From CAYTQK01 sp964439745 (GTDB lineage Bacteria > Desulfobacterota > Desulfobacteria > Desulfobacterales > Desulfosudaceae): a stretch of DNA of 12,364 nucleotides. This document shows positions 7,322 to 12,364 of the stretch, piece by piece (the stretch's first letter is position 1; each line of letters opens with the position of its first letter). A program made the translations under genes and the position numbers. The stretch is from positions 1-12,364 of the forward strand of contig CAYTQK010000079.1 of NCBI GenBank assembly GCA_964439745.1, in the 5' to 3' direction. The notes beneath the pieces were generated by a model that saw only the letters and a list, made by a program, of their open reading frames with translations, made no database searches and had not been told where the DNA came from.

Positions 7322-7777
7322 ATGGACAAACTTTTTGAAATCATTTCCCACATGGCGCCTGAAGAGGCCCTGTCGGAAATTTCGAGGGTCCTGGGAAGGC
7401 TGCTACAGGACCTGGATAATGACGAACGCGAACGGTTTTTGATGTCGCTTATCGGACAATCCGAAGGCGACAAGATTTCAGGCATGGTGCATTTGTGACT
7501 GGCCGAGTGCATGGGCGAAGGTGTCGACCCAACGCAGATGTGCCGAAGCCTGGTGGACAAGGTGGCTCAGTCCGAACAGCTTTTGGCGATTGCCGATCCC
7601 GATTTGCTGGTGCTTTTCGAAGACTGGCTGGAGGAGTTGGAGTCGGAAGCGCAAACGCTGATCAAAACGTATGGCCCCTTGGACGAAAAGCTGCTGGCCG
7701 GCAAGCTGGGTTTGTCCCGCAGGGGGGCGGCGTTTCTGCTTTCAAAGCTGGAAAGAAAAGGGAGCCGAGTCGGCTGA
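7322..7777 (+). CDS. Candidate selenoprotein of unknown function (UGA at 7496-7498)
   Basis: The frame from ATG 7322 codes 58 residues (MDKLFEIISHM... GMVHL), meets UGA at 7496-7498, then continues LAECMGEG and on to a second UGA at 7775-7777. Read through, this gives 151 residues with Sec59, in the context HLULAEC, four residues before Cys63. The protein is mainly helical and acidic in the middle (residues about 85-115). It ends in a segment (LAGKLGLSRRGAAFLLSKLERKG) that resembles a helix-turn-helix. I do not recognise the family. Reading it as two genes is poor: the second would start at ATG 7511 with no ribosome-binding site, in the same frame, 12 bases after the stop. A SECIS-like stem-loop sits at 7508-7536. 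The J-domain gene starts 2 bases after the stop. A nonsense mutation in an ordinary gene remains the main alternative. Confidence 0.65.
7508..7536 (+). promoter_or_regulatory. bSECIS-like stem-loop, first UGA gene
   Basis: TGGG (7512-7515) pairs with CCCA (7528-7531); C7516, G7517 and A7518 pair with G7526, C7525 and T7524, with A7527 bulged. The apical loop is AGGUG. TGC 7508-7510 and GCA 7534-7536 extend the stem. The loop begins after 20 bases from the UGA, within the known bacterial SECIS range of about 16-37. Confidence 0.6.
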
Positions 7778-7779
7778 AA

Positions 7780-8097
7780 ATGAGCAAGTTTAAAGAAATC
7801 AAAGCTGCGAGAAAAATTCTTGATCTCCCGGAAAGGGCGACCATGGACTTGATAAAGTCAAGCTACAGAAGAATGCTGGCGAGATGGCATCCGGATAAGT
7901 GCCAAGAAGACAAGGAAAAATGCGCTGAAATGACACGCAGGATTATTTCGGCCTATGAAACGATCATGGAATATTGCGCGCACTATGAATACTCTTTTTC
8001 AGAGGATACGGTAAAAAGGCACCGGACTGCGGAAGAATGGTGGTTTGATCGTTTCGGCAATGACCCCTTGTGGGGAAGTGGGCCGCCGCCGGAATAA
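7780..8097 (+). CDS. Small J-domain (DnaJ-like) protein
   Basis: A 105-residue protein made mostly of one J domain, which normally recruits and stimulates a DnaK-type Hsp70. Residues about 9-65 fit the domain: RKILDLPERATMDLIKSSY, then RWHPDK with the HPD tripeptide at 37-39, then a third helix MTRRIISAYETIMEY. There is no Gly/Phe-rich region, zinc centre or substrate-binding domain, so it cannot replace DnaJ and probably guides a specific client. The tail has an aromatic segment (EEWWFDRFG). It starts two bases after the preceding stop, so it is probably translationally coupled to the UGA gene. Its client may be one of the operon proteins (inference). Confidence 0.88.
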   Translation: MSKFKEIKAARKILDLPERATMDLIKSSYRRMLARWHPDKCQEDKEKCAEMTRRIISAYETIMEYCAHYEYSFSEDTVKRHRTAEEWWFDRFGNDPLWGSGPPPE

Positions 8098-8136
8098 ATG
8101 TTTGTATGCGGGATAATGCTTTTTTTGTTTATTATT

Positions 8137-8640
8137 ATGCCAAAAATAGAACCATTTGAAAAACACAGCGATGCCTATGATCAGTGGTTCGACGATCACA
8201 GGGATTTCTATGCCGCTGAACTGGAAACGATTCGCCGGTTAATTCCGCCTGCCGGAGCAAAAGGCCTGGAAGTGGGCGTAGGCTCGGGCAAATTTGCCGT
8301 ACCGCTGGGCATAAAGGTCGGCGTTGAGCCCTCAGAAAAAATGGCCAACAAAGCCAGATTGAAAGGTGTCGACGTTCATTCCGGTGTGGCCGAAAAATTG
8401 CCCTTTTCCGACGGCCTGTTTGATTTTGTGTTAATGGTAACGACCATCTGTTTTTTAGACGATGTCGCTAAATCCTTAACCGAGGCCTTTCGGTTATTGA
8501 AGGCCGAAGGATCCATTGTTGTCGGATTCATAGACAGCGAAAGCAGTCTGGGCAGGCAATATGCTGAAAAAAAAGAAAGCAGCCGGTTTTACAAAAATGC
8601 CGCTTTTTTCTCAACGTCAGAGGTGCTGAAATATCTTTAA
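8137..8640 (+). CDS. Class I SAM-dependent methyltransferase, ended early by TAA
   Basis: Type-11 methyltransferase. Motif I is clear in GLEVGVGSGKFAVPLG, followed by the acidic end of strand 2 in VGVEPSEKM. Motif IV is FDFVLMVTTICFLDD and the later strand is GSIVVGFID, so the SAM-binding core is complete in the 167 residues. At 8638 a TAA interrupts what should be the last region: the same frame goes on for 41 codons of convincing protein to TAG 8764. ATG 8137 is chosen because MPKIEPFEKH is a natural N-terminus; ATG 8098 is in frame but adds a hydrophobic stretch. Neither has a good ribosome-binding site. The substrate is unknown; small-molecule or metalloid methylation would suit the setting but is not shown. 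Confidence 0.82.
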   Translation: MPKIEPFEKHSDAYDQWFDDHRDFYAAELETIRRLIPPAGAKGLEVGVGSGKFAVPLGIKVGVEPSEKMANKARLKGVDVHSGVAEKLPFSDGLFDFVLMVTTICFLDDVAKSLTEAFRLLKAEGSIVVGFIDSESSLGRQYAEKKESSRFYKNAAFFSTSEVLKYL

Positions 8641-8766
8641 GAGTCGGGGTTTGTCATCAAAAAAATTTTGCAGGCCCTCATTCAAGGAGAAGAACCATCG
8701 CTTATCGCGGAAGGCTTTGGACGGGGGGCTTTTGTCGCAATTAAGGGCATGAAAATAAAAAAGTAG
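8641..8766 (+). pseudogene. C-terminal remnant of the methyltransferase after the TAA
   Basis: In the same frame as the methyltransferase, 41 sense codons follow the TAA: ESGFVIKKILQALIQGEE, then SLIAEGFGRGAFVAIKGMK and a TAG. The pattern of an ESGF turn, a variable loop and a final GRGAFVAIKG strand is the usual end of this methyltransferase family. A GAA-to-TAA change at 8638 would explain it simply. TAA is not a recoded codon in known bacteria, so this is a nonsense mutation or a sequence error, unlike the UGA cases. Confidence 0.7.
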
Positions 8767-8813
8767 AGTTTTACGGAAATGGGTTTAAGGAGGATGTTCA
8801 AAAGGCTGAATTG

Positions 8814-9062
8814 ATGGTATTTCACAGTGGCAACCCCGGTTGAATCTCATGCCGAAAGGCTATAGTTGTAGCCAACGACATGAAAGAAAAATTCGATGGG
8901 AATCTGGACGTGAAAATTTTTACCCTGGATTCGGAAGAGGCCAAACCGTATGCCCTTGAGTTCAAAGGGTCGACCAATGTTCTGCTGAACAATGAATGGG
9001 TGCCCCTGGGTATCGCCATTGACAAAGGCCAGATGGCGGATTTCTTGTCCCGGAATCTGTAA
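8814..9062 (+). CDS. Thioredoxin-like selenoprotein with U-x-x-C motif (UGA at 8841-8843)
   Basis: The frame from ATG 8814 reads MVFHSGNPG, UGA, ISCRKAIVVANDMKEKF and on to TAA: 82 residues with selenocysteine at position 10. NPG-U-I-S-C is a U-x-x-C redox motif directly after a first beta strand and before a helix, as in thioredoxin or glutaredoxin folds. Later, KIFTLDSEEA and STNVLLNNEWVPLG fit further strands, and KGQMADFLSRNL a final helix. A start at ATG 8880, the first ATG after the UGA, would remove the first strand and the redox motif. AAAAGG lies about 8 bases before ATG 8814; a stronger GGAGG at 8789-8793 is too far away, and the frame is open upstream without an ATG, so the N-terminus is uncertain. 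The gene ends 12 bases before the DsrE-like gene. Confidence 0.78.
8847..8883 (+). promoter_or_regulatory. bSECIS-like stem-loop, thioredoxin-like gene
   Basis: GGCTA (8858-8862) pairs perfectly with TAGCC (8869-8873). Below an AAA/AA internal loop, CG pairs with CG, and after one mismatch TCATG (8847-8851) pairs with CATGA (8879-8883). With a T-G closing pair the loop is AGUU, 20 bases after the UGA. Confidence 0.7.
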
Positions 9063-9074
9063 CCGGAGGGGAAA

Positions 9075-9386
9075 ATGAAAGTTCTATTTATTATCTCCAC
9101 CGATGACGGCGAAACCATTTTCAACGCCATGCGGCTGGCGAATGTTGGTATGCAGAAAGGAGATGAGGTCAGCGTGTTCATGCTCGGCAAAGGAGTCTGT
9201 TTTGAACAGGCCGGCAGTGAGCCGTTCGATGTCATGGGACAAATCAATCAGTTCGAAGGTGATTTTTATGTCTGAGGTGTCTGTATGAAATCCCACGGTC
9301 TGGTGGGATCAGGAACATGCCCGATCGGCTGGATGGACGACCTGTACGAGATTGCCATGGAAGCCGATAAGATTTTCAATTTTTAA
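9075..9386 (+). CDS. DsrE-like selenoprotein with U-x-x-C motif (UGA at 9273-9275)
   Basis: DsrE/TusD-type small protein; relatives bind or relay sulfur on a conserved cysteine. ATG 9075 follows a strong GGAGGGG site. The first 66 residues (MKVLFIISTDDGETIFNAMR, then VSVFMLGKGVCFEQ and NQFEGDFYV) match the family up to the point where the active cysteine belongs. There the codon is UGA, followed by GVCMKSHGLVGSGTCPIGW and DLYEIAMEADKIFNF, ending at TAA 9384. That tail is the usual family C-terminus, so the full product is 103 residues with Sec67 in U-G-V-C. DsrE-like selenoproteins are already known from sulfate-reducing bacteria, which supports recoding here. Ending at 9275 would remove the active site. 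It is the last gene before the operon terminator. Confidence 0.88.
9290..9309 (+). promoter_or_regulatory. bSECIS stem-loop, DsrE-like gene
   Basis: ATCCCAC (9290-9296) and GTGGGAT (9303-9309) form a perfect 7-pair stem with loop GGUCUG, beginning after 21 bases from the UGA. The GGUCU loop is the same as in the Escherichia coli fdhF SECIS bound by SelB, making this the clearest of the three elements. Confidence 0.85.
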
Positions 9387-9391
9387 AAAAC

Positions 9392-9422
9392 AATTCCAAC
9401 ACTGGTAGTGTTTTTTGGAATT
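9392..9422 (+). terminator. Rho-independent terminator of the selenoprotein operon
   Basis: AACACT (9398-9403) and AGTGTT (9407-9412) form a hairpin with a GGT loop, running into a six-T tract (9411-9416). An outer AATTCCAA/TTGGAATT pair (9392-9399, 9415-9422) could compete or extend it. It starts 6 bases after the DsrE-like stop codon. Confidence 0.75.
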
Positions 9423-9485
9423 TCCGGGTTAATGATTTGTCTTGGTCAACCCCCAATAGCCCCAATAGCGGTGGCACCAAAATAC

Positions 9486-9514
9486 TTGACTTTTTTTTAA
9501 TTATAATTTAAAAA
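9486..9514 (+). promoter_or_regulatory. Possible promoter for the dksA-like/prfC unit
   Basis: TTGACT (9486-9491), a 17-base spacer, and TAAAAA (9509-9514). A perfect TATAAT also lies at 9502-9507 but without a good -35 box at the right distance. Either would give a leader of more than 300 bases. Confidence 0.35.
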
Positions 9515-9547
9515 ACGTCTGTTCGGAATGTGTTTTTACCGAAGAAT

Positions 9548-9568
9548 GCCGGCAGGGAAACTGCCGGC
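9548..9568. repeat. 8-base perfect GC hairpin in the leader
   Basis: GCCGGCAG (9548-9555) pairs with CTGCCGGC (9561-9568) around GGAAA. No T run follows on either strand, so a terminator role is not supported. Confidence 0.45.
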
Positions 9569-9741
9569 CCATCCTTCCGCCTTTCGTCCCTCGCTCCATT
9601 GCCGCGAGTGCCGGTAACGGCTTGCGCGATGGTTTCGGCGTACTCCTTGCCTGGATTCTTGTCCCGCCGATCAATTGTAAATTCAGTGATAGAAATTCGG
9701 CAGCAAACAAGGCGCGGCAGCATCAGCAGCCGGGCAGGTCG

Positions 9742-9767
9742 GGAAAGCCGGTCCGGAAAGCCGGTCC
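9742..9767. repeat. 13-base tandem direct repeat
   Basis: GGAAAGCCGGTCC occurs twice head to tail (9742-9754, 9755-9767), about 80 bases before the zinc-finger gene. Confidence 0.7.
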
Positions 9768-9847
9768 GGCGGTGCCGATTGCCGGCGGGACCTGGGGACG
9801 GAACAGGCAGGGCAAAACGATATAGCAAGTACATGAAAGAGGCAGCC

Positions 9848-10195
9848 ATGCGGGATGATCTTGACCTGGAATATTTTAAAGAGCGGCTGGAGCAGCGTCT
9901 GGCTGAAATCATCGAAGGGAAAAAGAAGTTCACGCCCCTGGAGCTGGATCAATCGCGGATCGGGCGGCTGACCCGCATGGACGCCATGCAGCAGCAGGCC
10001 ATGGACCAGGCCGCCACGCGTCTTGCCGCCATGGAGGAGCAGCGGATCCGCACGGCGCTTCGCCGCCTGGCTGAGAGCGAATACGGCTACTGCCTGACCT
10101 GTGATGAAGAGATCGCCGAGGCGCGGCTGCGGGTGGATCCCAGTGTTCTGAACTGCATCACCTGCGCCCGGTCCGCGGACAAGGATACCACCTGA
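9848..10195 (+). CDS. DksA/TraR-family C4 zinc-finger regulator
   Basis: Small RNA-polymerase-binding regulator of the DksA/TraR type, 115 residues from ATG 9848, which has AGAGG 5 bases upstream; ATG 9833 is in frame but lacks a site. Residues about 5-75 are helical and charged, forming the expected coiled coil with a turn near residues 28-40 (GRLTRMDAMQQQAM follows it). The zinc site is complete: Cys82, Cys85, Cys103, Cys106 in YCLTCDEEIAEARL and NCITCARS. E. coli DksA is 151 residues, so this is a shorter paralogue type; the DksA tip aspartates cannot be placed with certainty, so ppGpp-linked function is not assured. The next gene, prfC, starts 2 bases after its stop, so both are probably co-transcribed. 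Confidence 0.9.
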   Translation: MRDDLDLEYFKERLEQRLAEIIEGKKKFTPLELDQSRIGRLTRMDAMQQQAMDQAATRLAAMEEQRIRTALRRLAESEYGYCLTCDEEIAEARLRVDPSVLNCITCARSADKDTT

Positions 10196-10197
10196 AT

Positions 10198-11811
10198 ATG
10201 ACAACCACGCCAGCCAACCGGAGGCATCAATCCCAGGTGAACCGCCGGCGGACGTTCGGCATTATCAGCCATCCCGACGCCGGCAAGACCACCCTGACCG
10301 AGAAGCTGCTGCTCTTTGGCGGGGCCATCCAGATGGCCGGCACGGTCAAGGCCCGCAAGGCGGCCCGGCATGCCACCAGCGACTGGATGGCCATCGAGCA
10401 GGAGCGCGGCATTTCGGTCAGCAGTTCGGTGATGAAGTTCAACTACCGGGACTTTGAAATCAACCTTCTGGACACCCCCGGTCACCAGGATTTTTCCGAG
10501 GATACCTATCGGGTGCTGACCGCCGTAGACAGCGCCGTCATGGTCATCGACAGCGGCAAGGGGGTGGAGCGCCAGACCCGCAAGCTGATGGAGGTCTGCC
10601 GGATGCGCAATACCCCCATCCTGACCTTTGTCAACAAGCTCGACCGGGAAGGCCTGCCCCCGCTTGATATCCTGAGCGATATCGAAGAGGCCCTGCAGAT
10701 CGAATGCGCGCCCCTGTCCTGGCCCATCGGCATGGGCAAGCGGTTCCGGGGTACCTACAACCTTCATCGCGGGGAACTGGTCCTGTTTGCCCCGGGGCAG
10801 GAGCGCCTGCCCGGCGACGCCATTGTCATCGGGGATCTGGATGATCCCGTCCTGGATGATCTGCTGGGAAACCAGGCGGTTGAATTGCGCCAGGACGTGG
10901 CTCTGCTGGAAGGGGCGGCCGATCCCTTTGATATCCAGGCGTTTCTCGAGGGCGGCCAGACGCCGGTTTTTTTCGGCAGCGCCATCAACAATTTCGGCGT
11001 GCGCGAGCTGCTGGATACTTTCGTGGAGATCGCCCCGGCCCCGCAGCCCCGGGCGGCGGCTACCCGGGTGGTCGCACCCGAAGAAGACGAGTTTTCCGGA
11101 TTCGTCTTCAAGATCCAGGCCAACATGGACCCGGCCCACCGCGACCGGATCGCTTTTCTGCGGATTTGTTCGGGGCGGTTTCAGCGCGGGATGCGGGTGC
11201 GTCATCATCGTGTCGGCAAGGATATCCAGATCGCCAGCCCCATCATGTTCATGGCCCAGGATCGCGCCCTGGTGGAAGAGGCCTGGCCCGGGGATATCAT
11301 CGGGATACACAATCACGGGACCATCAGTATCGGCGACACCTTTTCCGAGAAGGAACCGCTTCATTTTACCGGCATTCCGAACTTCGCCCCGGAACATTTC
11401 CGCCGGGTGCGGCTGAAATCGCCGCTGCGCATGAAGCAGCTGCAGAAAGGGGTCAACCAGCTGGTCGAGGAGGGGGCCATCCAGCTGTTTCGGCCCCTGG
11501 TGGGCAACGACCTGATTCTGGGGGCGGTGGGGGTGCTGCAGTTCGAGGTGACCATGGCGCGGCTGAAAGCCGAGTACAGCGTGGATGCCGTTTATGAACC
11601 GATCAATTTCACGGTGGCCCGCTGGGTAAGCTGCGATGACAAGCAGAAACTGGCCGATTTTGAAAGATTCCGTTCATCCAACCTGGCGCGGGATGTGGAA
11701 GGCAACCTGACCGTGCTGGCGGAAAGCCAGTGGCAGCTGGAATTTTTCCAGGAAAAGTGGCCGGAAATCAATTTTCATAAAACCCGGGAGTTCTCCCGGA
11801 ATCAGGGCTAA
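10198..11811 (+). CDS. prfC: Peptide chain release factor 3
   Basis: Cytoplasmic GTPase that releases RF1 or RF2 from the ribosome after peptide release. The 537 residues compare with 529 in E. coli. GTPase motifs are all present: G1 SHPDAGKTT (24-32), switch I ERGISVSSSV (69-78), G3 DTPGHQDF (92-99), and G4 NKLD (146-149). RF3-specific signatures include FSEDTYRVLTAVDSAVMVID and KLMEVCRMRNTPILTFVNK. Later domains run through FVFKIQANMDPAHRDRIAFL and the C-terminal GAVGVLQFEV region. The ATG lies two bases after the dksA-like stop, and an AAGGA about 13 bases upstream is a distant site, so translation may be coupled. The gene is intact, GC-rich and typical. Confidence 0.98.
   Translation: MTTTPANRRHQSQVNRRRTFGIISHPDAGKTTLTEKLLLFGGAIQMAGTVKARKAARHATSDWMAIEQERGISVSSSVMKFNYRDFEINLLDTPGHQDFSEDTYRVLTAVDSAVMVIDSGKGVERQTRKLMEVCRMRNTPILTFVNKLDREGLPPLDILSDIEEALQIECAPLSWPIGMGKRFRGTYNLHRGELVLFAPGQERLPGDAIVIGDLDDPVLDDLLGNQAVELRQDVALLEGAADPFDIQAFLEGGQTPVFFGSAINNFGVRELLDTFVEIAPAPQPRAAATRVVAPEEDEFSGFVFKIQANMDPAHRDRIAFLRICSGRFQRGMRVRHHRVGKDIQIASPIMFMAQDRALVEEAWPGDIIGIHNHGTISIGDTFSEKEPLHFTGIPNFAPEHFRRVRLKSPLRMKQLQKGVNQLVEEGAIQLFRPLVGNDLILGAVGVLQFEVTMARLKAEYSVDAVYEPINFTVARWVSCDDKQKLADFERFRSSNLARDVEGNLTVLAESQWQLEFFQEKWPEINFHKTREFSRNQG
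11777..11799 (-). terminator. Possible terminator for the minus-strand TRAP gene, inside prfC
   Basis: CCGGGAG (11784-11790) and CTCCCGG (11793-11799) form a 7-base inverted repeat in the last codons of prfC. Read on the minus strand it is followed by GTTTTATG, a short T run, and it lies about 45 bases past the stop of the convergent TRAP receptor gene. Confidence 0.35.
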
Positions 11812-11844
11812 AGTAGTCTTGGTCCGTCCCTAATTTGAATCTGC

Positions 11845-12364
11845 TCATTGCTTCCCGGCCCGGAAGGCCGCCAGGGACTCCTGGATATCGTTCATCAGTT
11901 CCCGGGAATAGAGTTTTCCGGCCAACTCGGCGTTGACCCGGGCGGCGGCCTGCTCCAGAAGCTGCCGGTCTGCCGCGGACAGGGGCACGGGTTGCATGCC
12001 GCACTTGGTTTGAAAGGCTTGCAGTGTTTTGGCCTCATATTCCCGCGCATTTTTTCTCCAAACCGGTTCCAGCTTGCTTACCTCATAAATCAGCATCTCC
12101 CGGATCATTGTACGCCATGGTTTCCGAGCCCCCGGATTGCTGGCGCAGCTTTTCCTTGGAGGCCGTACTGACCAGGATGGCGCCGGGAGAATAGACAATC
12201 GGCGGCGTGAAATAATAGTGCATGTGCTGGTAGGACTGCATGCCCAGCATCGTGGGGGCGCACAGGTCAATGCTTTTCAGAGAGGTTTTCAGGCAGGGTA
12301 AACTTTTGCGGGTTCTTTGGGAAGAAAACGGGGAAATTCCGGGTTTGTCCACAGGGCAGGGCCA
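11845..12364 (-). pseudogene. TRAP-type (DctP-like) solute receptor, C-terminal part, frameshifted
   Basis: Periplasmic solute-binding component of a TRAP transporter, cut by the window edge. The upstream part, read in one frame up to about 12120, gives LKTSLKSIDLCAPTMLGM, then HYYFTPPIVYSPGAILVSTA and KEKLRQQSG, the usual central region of DctP proteins. The C-terminal part is in another frame: MIREMLIYEVSKLEPVWRKN, then LQAFQTKCGMQPVPLSAAD and the end AFRAGKQ. The two parts must join through a one-base shift around 12110-12125, next to ACCATGGCGTACAATG. A true frameshift mutation or a sequencing indel would look the same. Transport partner genes (DctQ, DctM) would lie outside the window. 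It converges with prfC, leaving 33 bases between stops. Confidence 0.7.

Larger units (their letters stand above)
9423..9847 (+). other. Leader region upstream of the dksA-like gene
   Basis: About 425 bases between the terminator and the zinc-finger gene. Open frames here on both strands look like shadows, with no recognisable protein. It holds promoter-like AT-rich DNA at 9486-9514, a GC hairpin at 9548-9568, and a 13-base tandem repeat at 9742-9767. I could match no known riboswitch or tRNA. Confidence 0.55.

Noticed and set aside
7511..7777. A separate 88-residue gene starting at ATG 7511
   Set aside because: It has no ribosome-binding site, is in the same frame as the 58-residue frame ending 12 bases upstream, and its start lies in the SECIS-like stem. 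One gene through the UGA fits better.
7495..7779. N-terminal extension of the J-domain protein
   Set aside because: The frame is open but its sequence is a shadow of the UGA gene; ATG 7780 gives a normal J-domain start.
8638..8640. TAA as a recoded codon
   Set aside because: No bacterial recoding of UAA is known, and there is no SECIS role for it. Nonsense mutation or sequence error is simpler.
8764..8814. TAG at 8764 as pyrrolysine, extending the methyltransferase to 8814
   Set aside because: It would add only 15 unremarkable residues, overlapping the ribosome-binding region of the next gene, and the family normally ends at this point.
8880..9062. A 60-residue gene starting at ATG 8880
   Set aside because: It lacks the first strand and redox motif of the fold. 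The same frame upstream, through the UGA at 8841, supplies both.
9423..9847. tRNA-Sec or a cobalamin-type riboswitch in the leader
   Set aside because: I found no acceptor stem, TCA anticodon arm or conserved riboswitch boxes.
10087..11397. Minus-strand open frame of 436 codons
   Set aside because: It is antisense to prfC, whose GTPase motifs are unmistakable; this is a codon-bias shadow.

Overview
The window looks like chromosomal DNA of a Gram-negative anaerobe, most plausibly a sulfate-reducer-like Desulfobacterota (old Deltaproteobacteria). Supporting this are GC-rich housekeeping genes, an RND efflux pair, a TRAP-type solute receptor, a MOT1-type oxyanion transporter, a DsrE-family protein, and an operon with three in-frame UGA codons that read best as selenocysteine. 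No taxonomic marker is present, so the assignment is an inference.

Layout. (1) 75-4279, minus strand: an RND efflux permease and its membrane-fusion partner, overlapping by 4 bases; no outer-membrane factor is in view. (2) 4409-6038, minus strand: an ArsR-family repressor followed by a MOT1-like sulfate/molybdate-type transporter, with a TTGACA promoter and a palindrome next to the repressor start. (3) 6039-6477: a 439-base AT-rich divergent control region. It holds the minus-strand promoter, several inverted repeats, and a strong plus-strand promoter buried in a 23/24-base inverted repeat. (4) 6478-9386, plus strand: an operon of a thioredoxin-reductase-like gene with its middle missing, a second ArsR-family regulator, a UGA-containing helical protein of unknown function, a small J-domain protein, a SAM methyltransferase interrupted by TAA, a thioredoxin-like protein with a U-x-x-C motif, and a DsrE-like protein with a U-x-x-C motif. 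A rho-independent terminator follows. (5) 9423-9847: a leader with a hairpin and a 13-base tandem repeat. (6) 9848-11811: a DksA/TraR-type C4 zinc-finger regulator and peptide chain release factor 3 (prfC). (7) 11845-12364, minus strand: the frameshifted end of a DctP-type TRAP receptor.

Main discovery. In three genes of region 4 the reading frame continues through a single UGA into sequence that completes the protein. After each UGA there is a stem-loop whose apical loop lies 20-21 bases downstream and contains GGU or GU, as expected of bacterial SECIS elements. Conventional gene calling would split or truncate all three genes. The DsrE-like and thioredoxin-like cases are strong; the first (7322-7777) would be a selenoprotein family I do not recognise. 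The operon also carries real damage (the reductase deletion and the TAA in the methyltransferase), so partial decay has to be weighed against recoding.

How the genes may work together (inference): an ArsR-controlled thiol/selenol redox module, made of reductase, thioredoxin-like and DsrE-like sulfur or selenium carriers, a chaperone-like J protein and a methyltransferase. It lies divergently from an ArsR-controlled oxyanion transporter, which would suit handling of sulfur, selenium or metalloid compounds.
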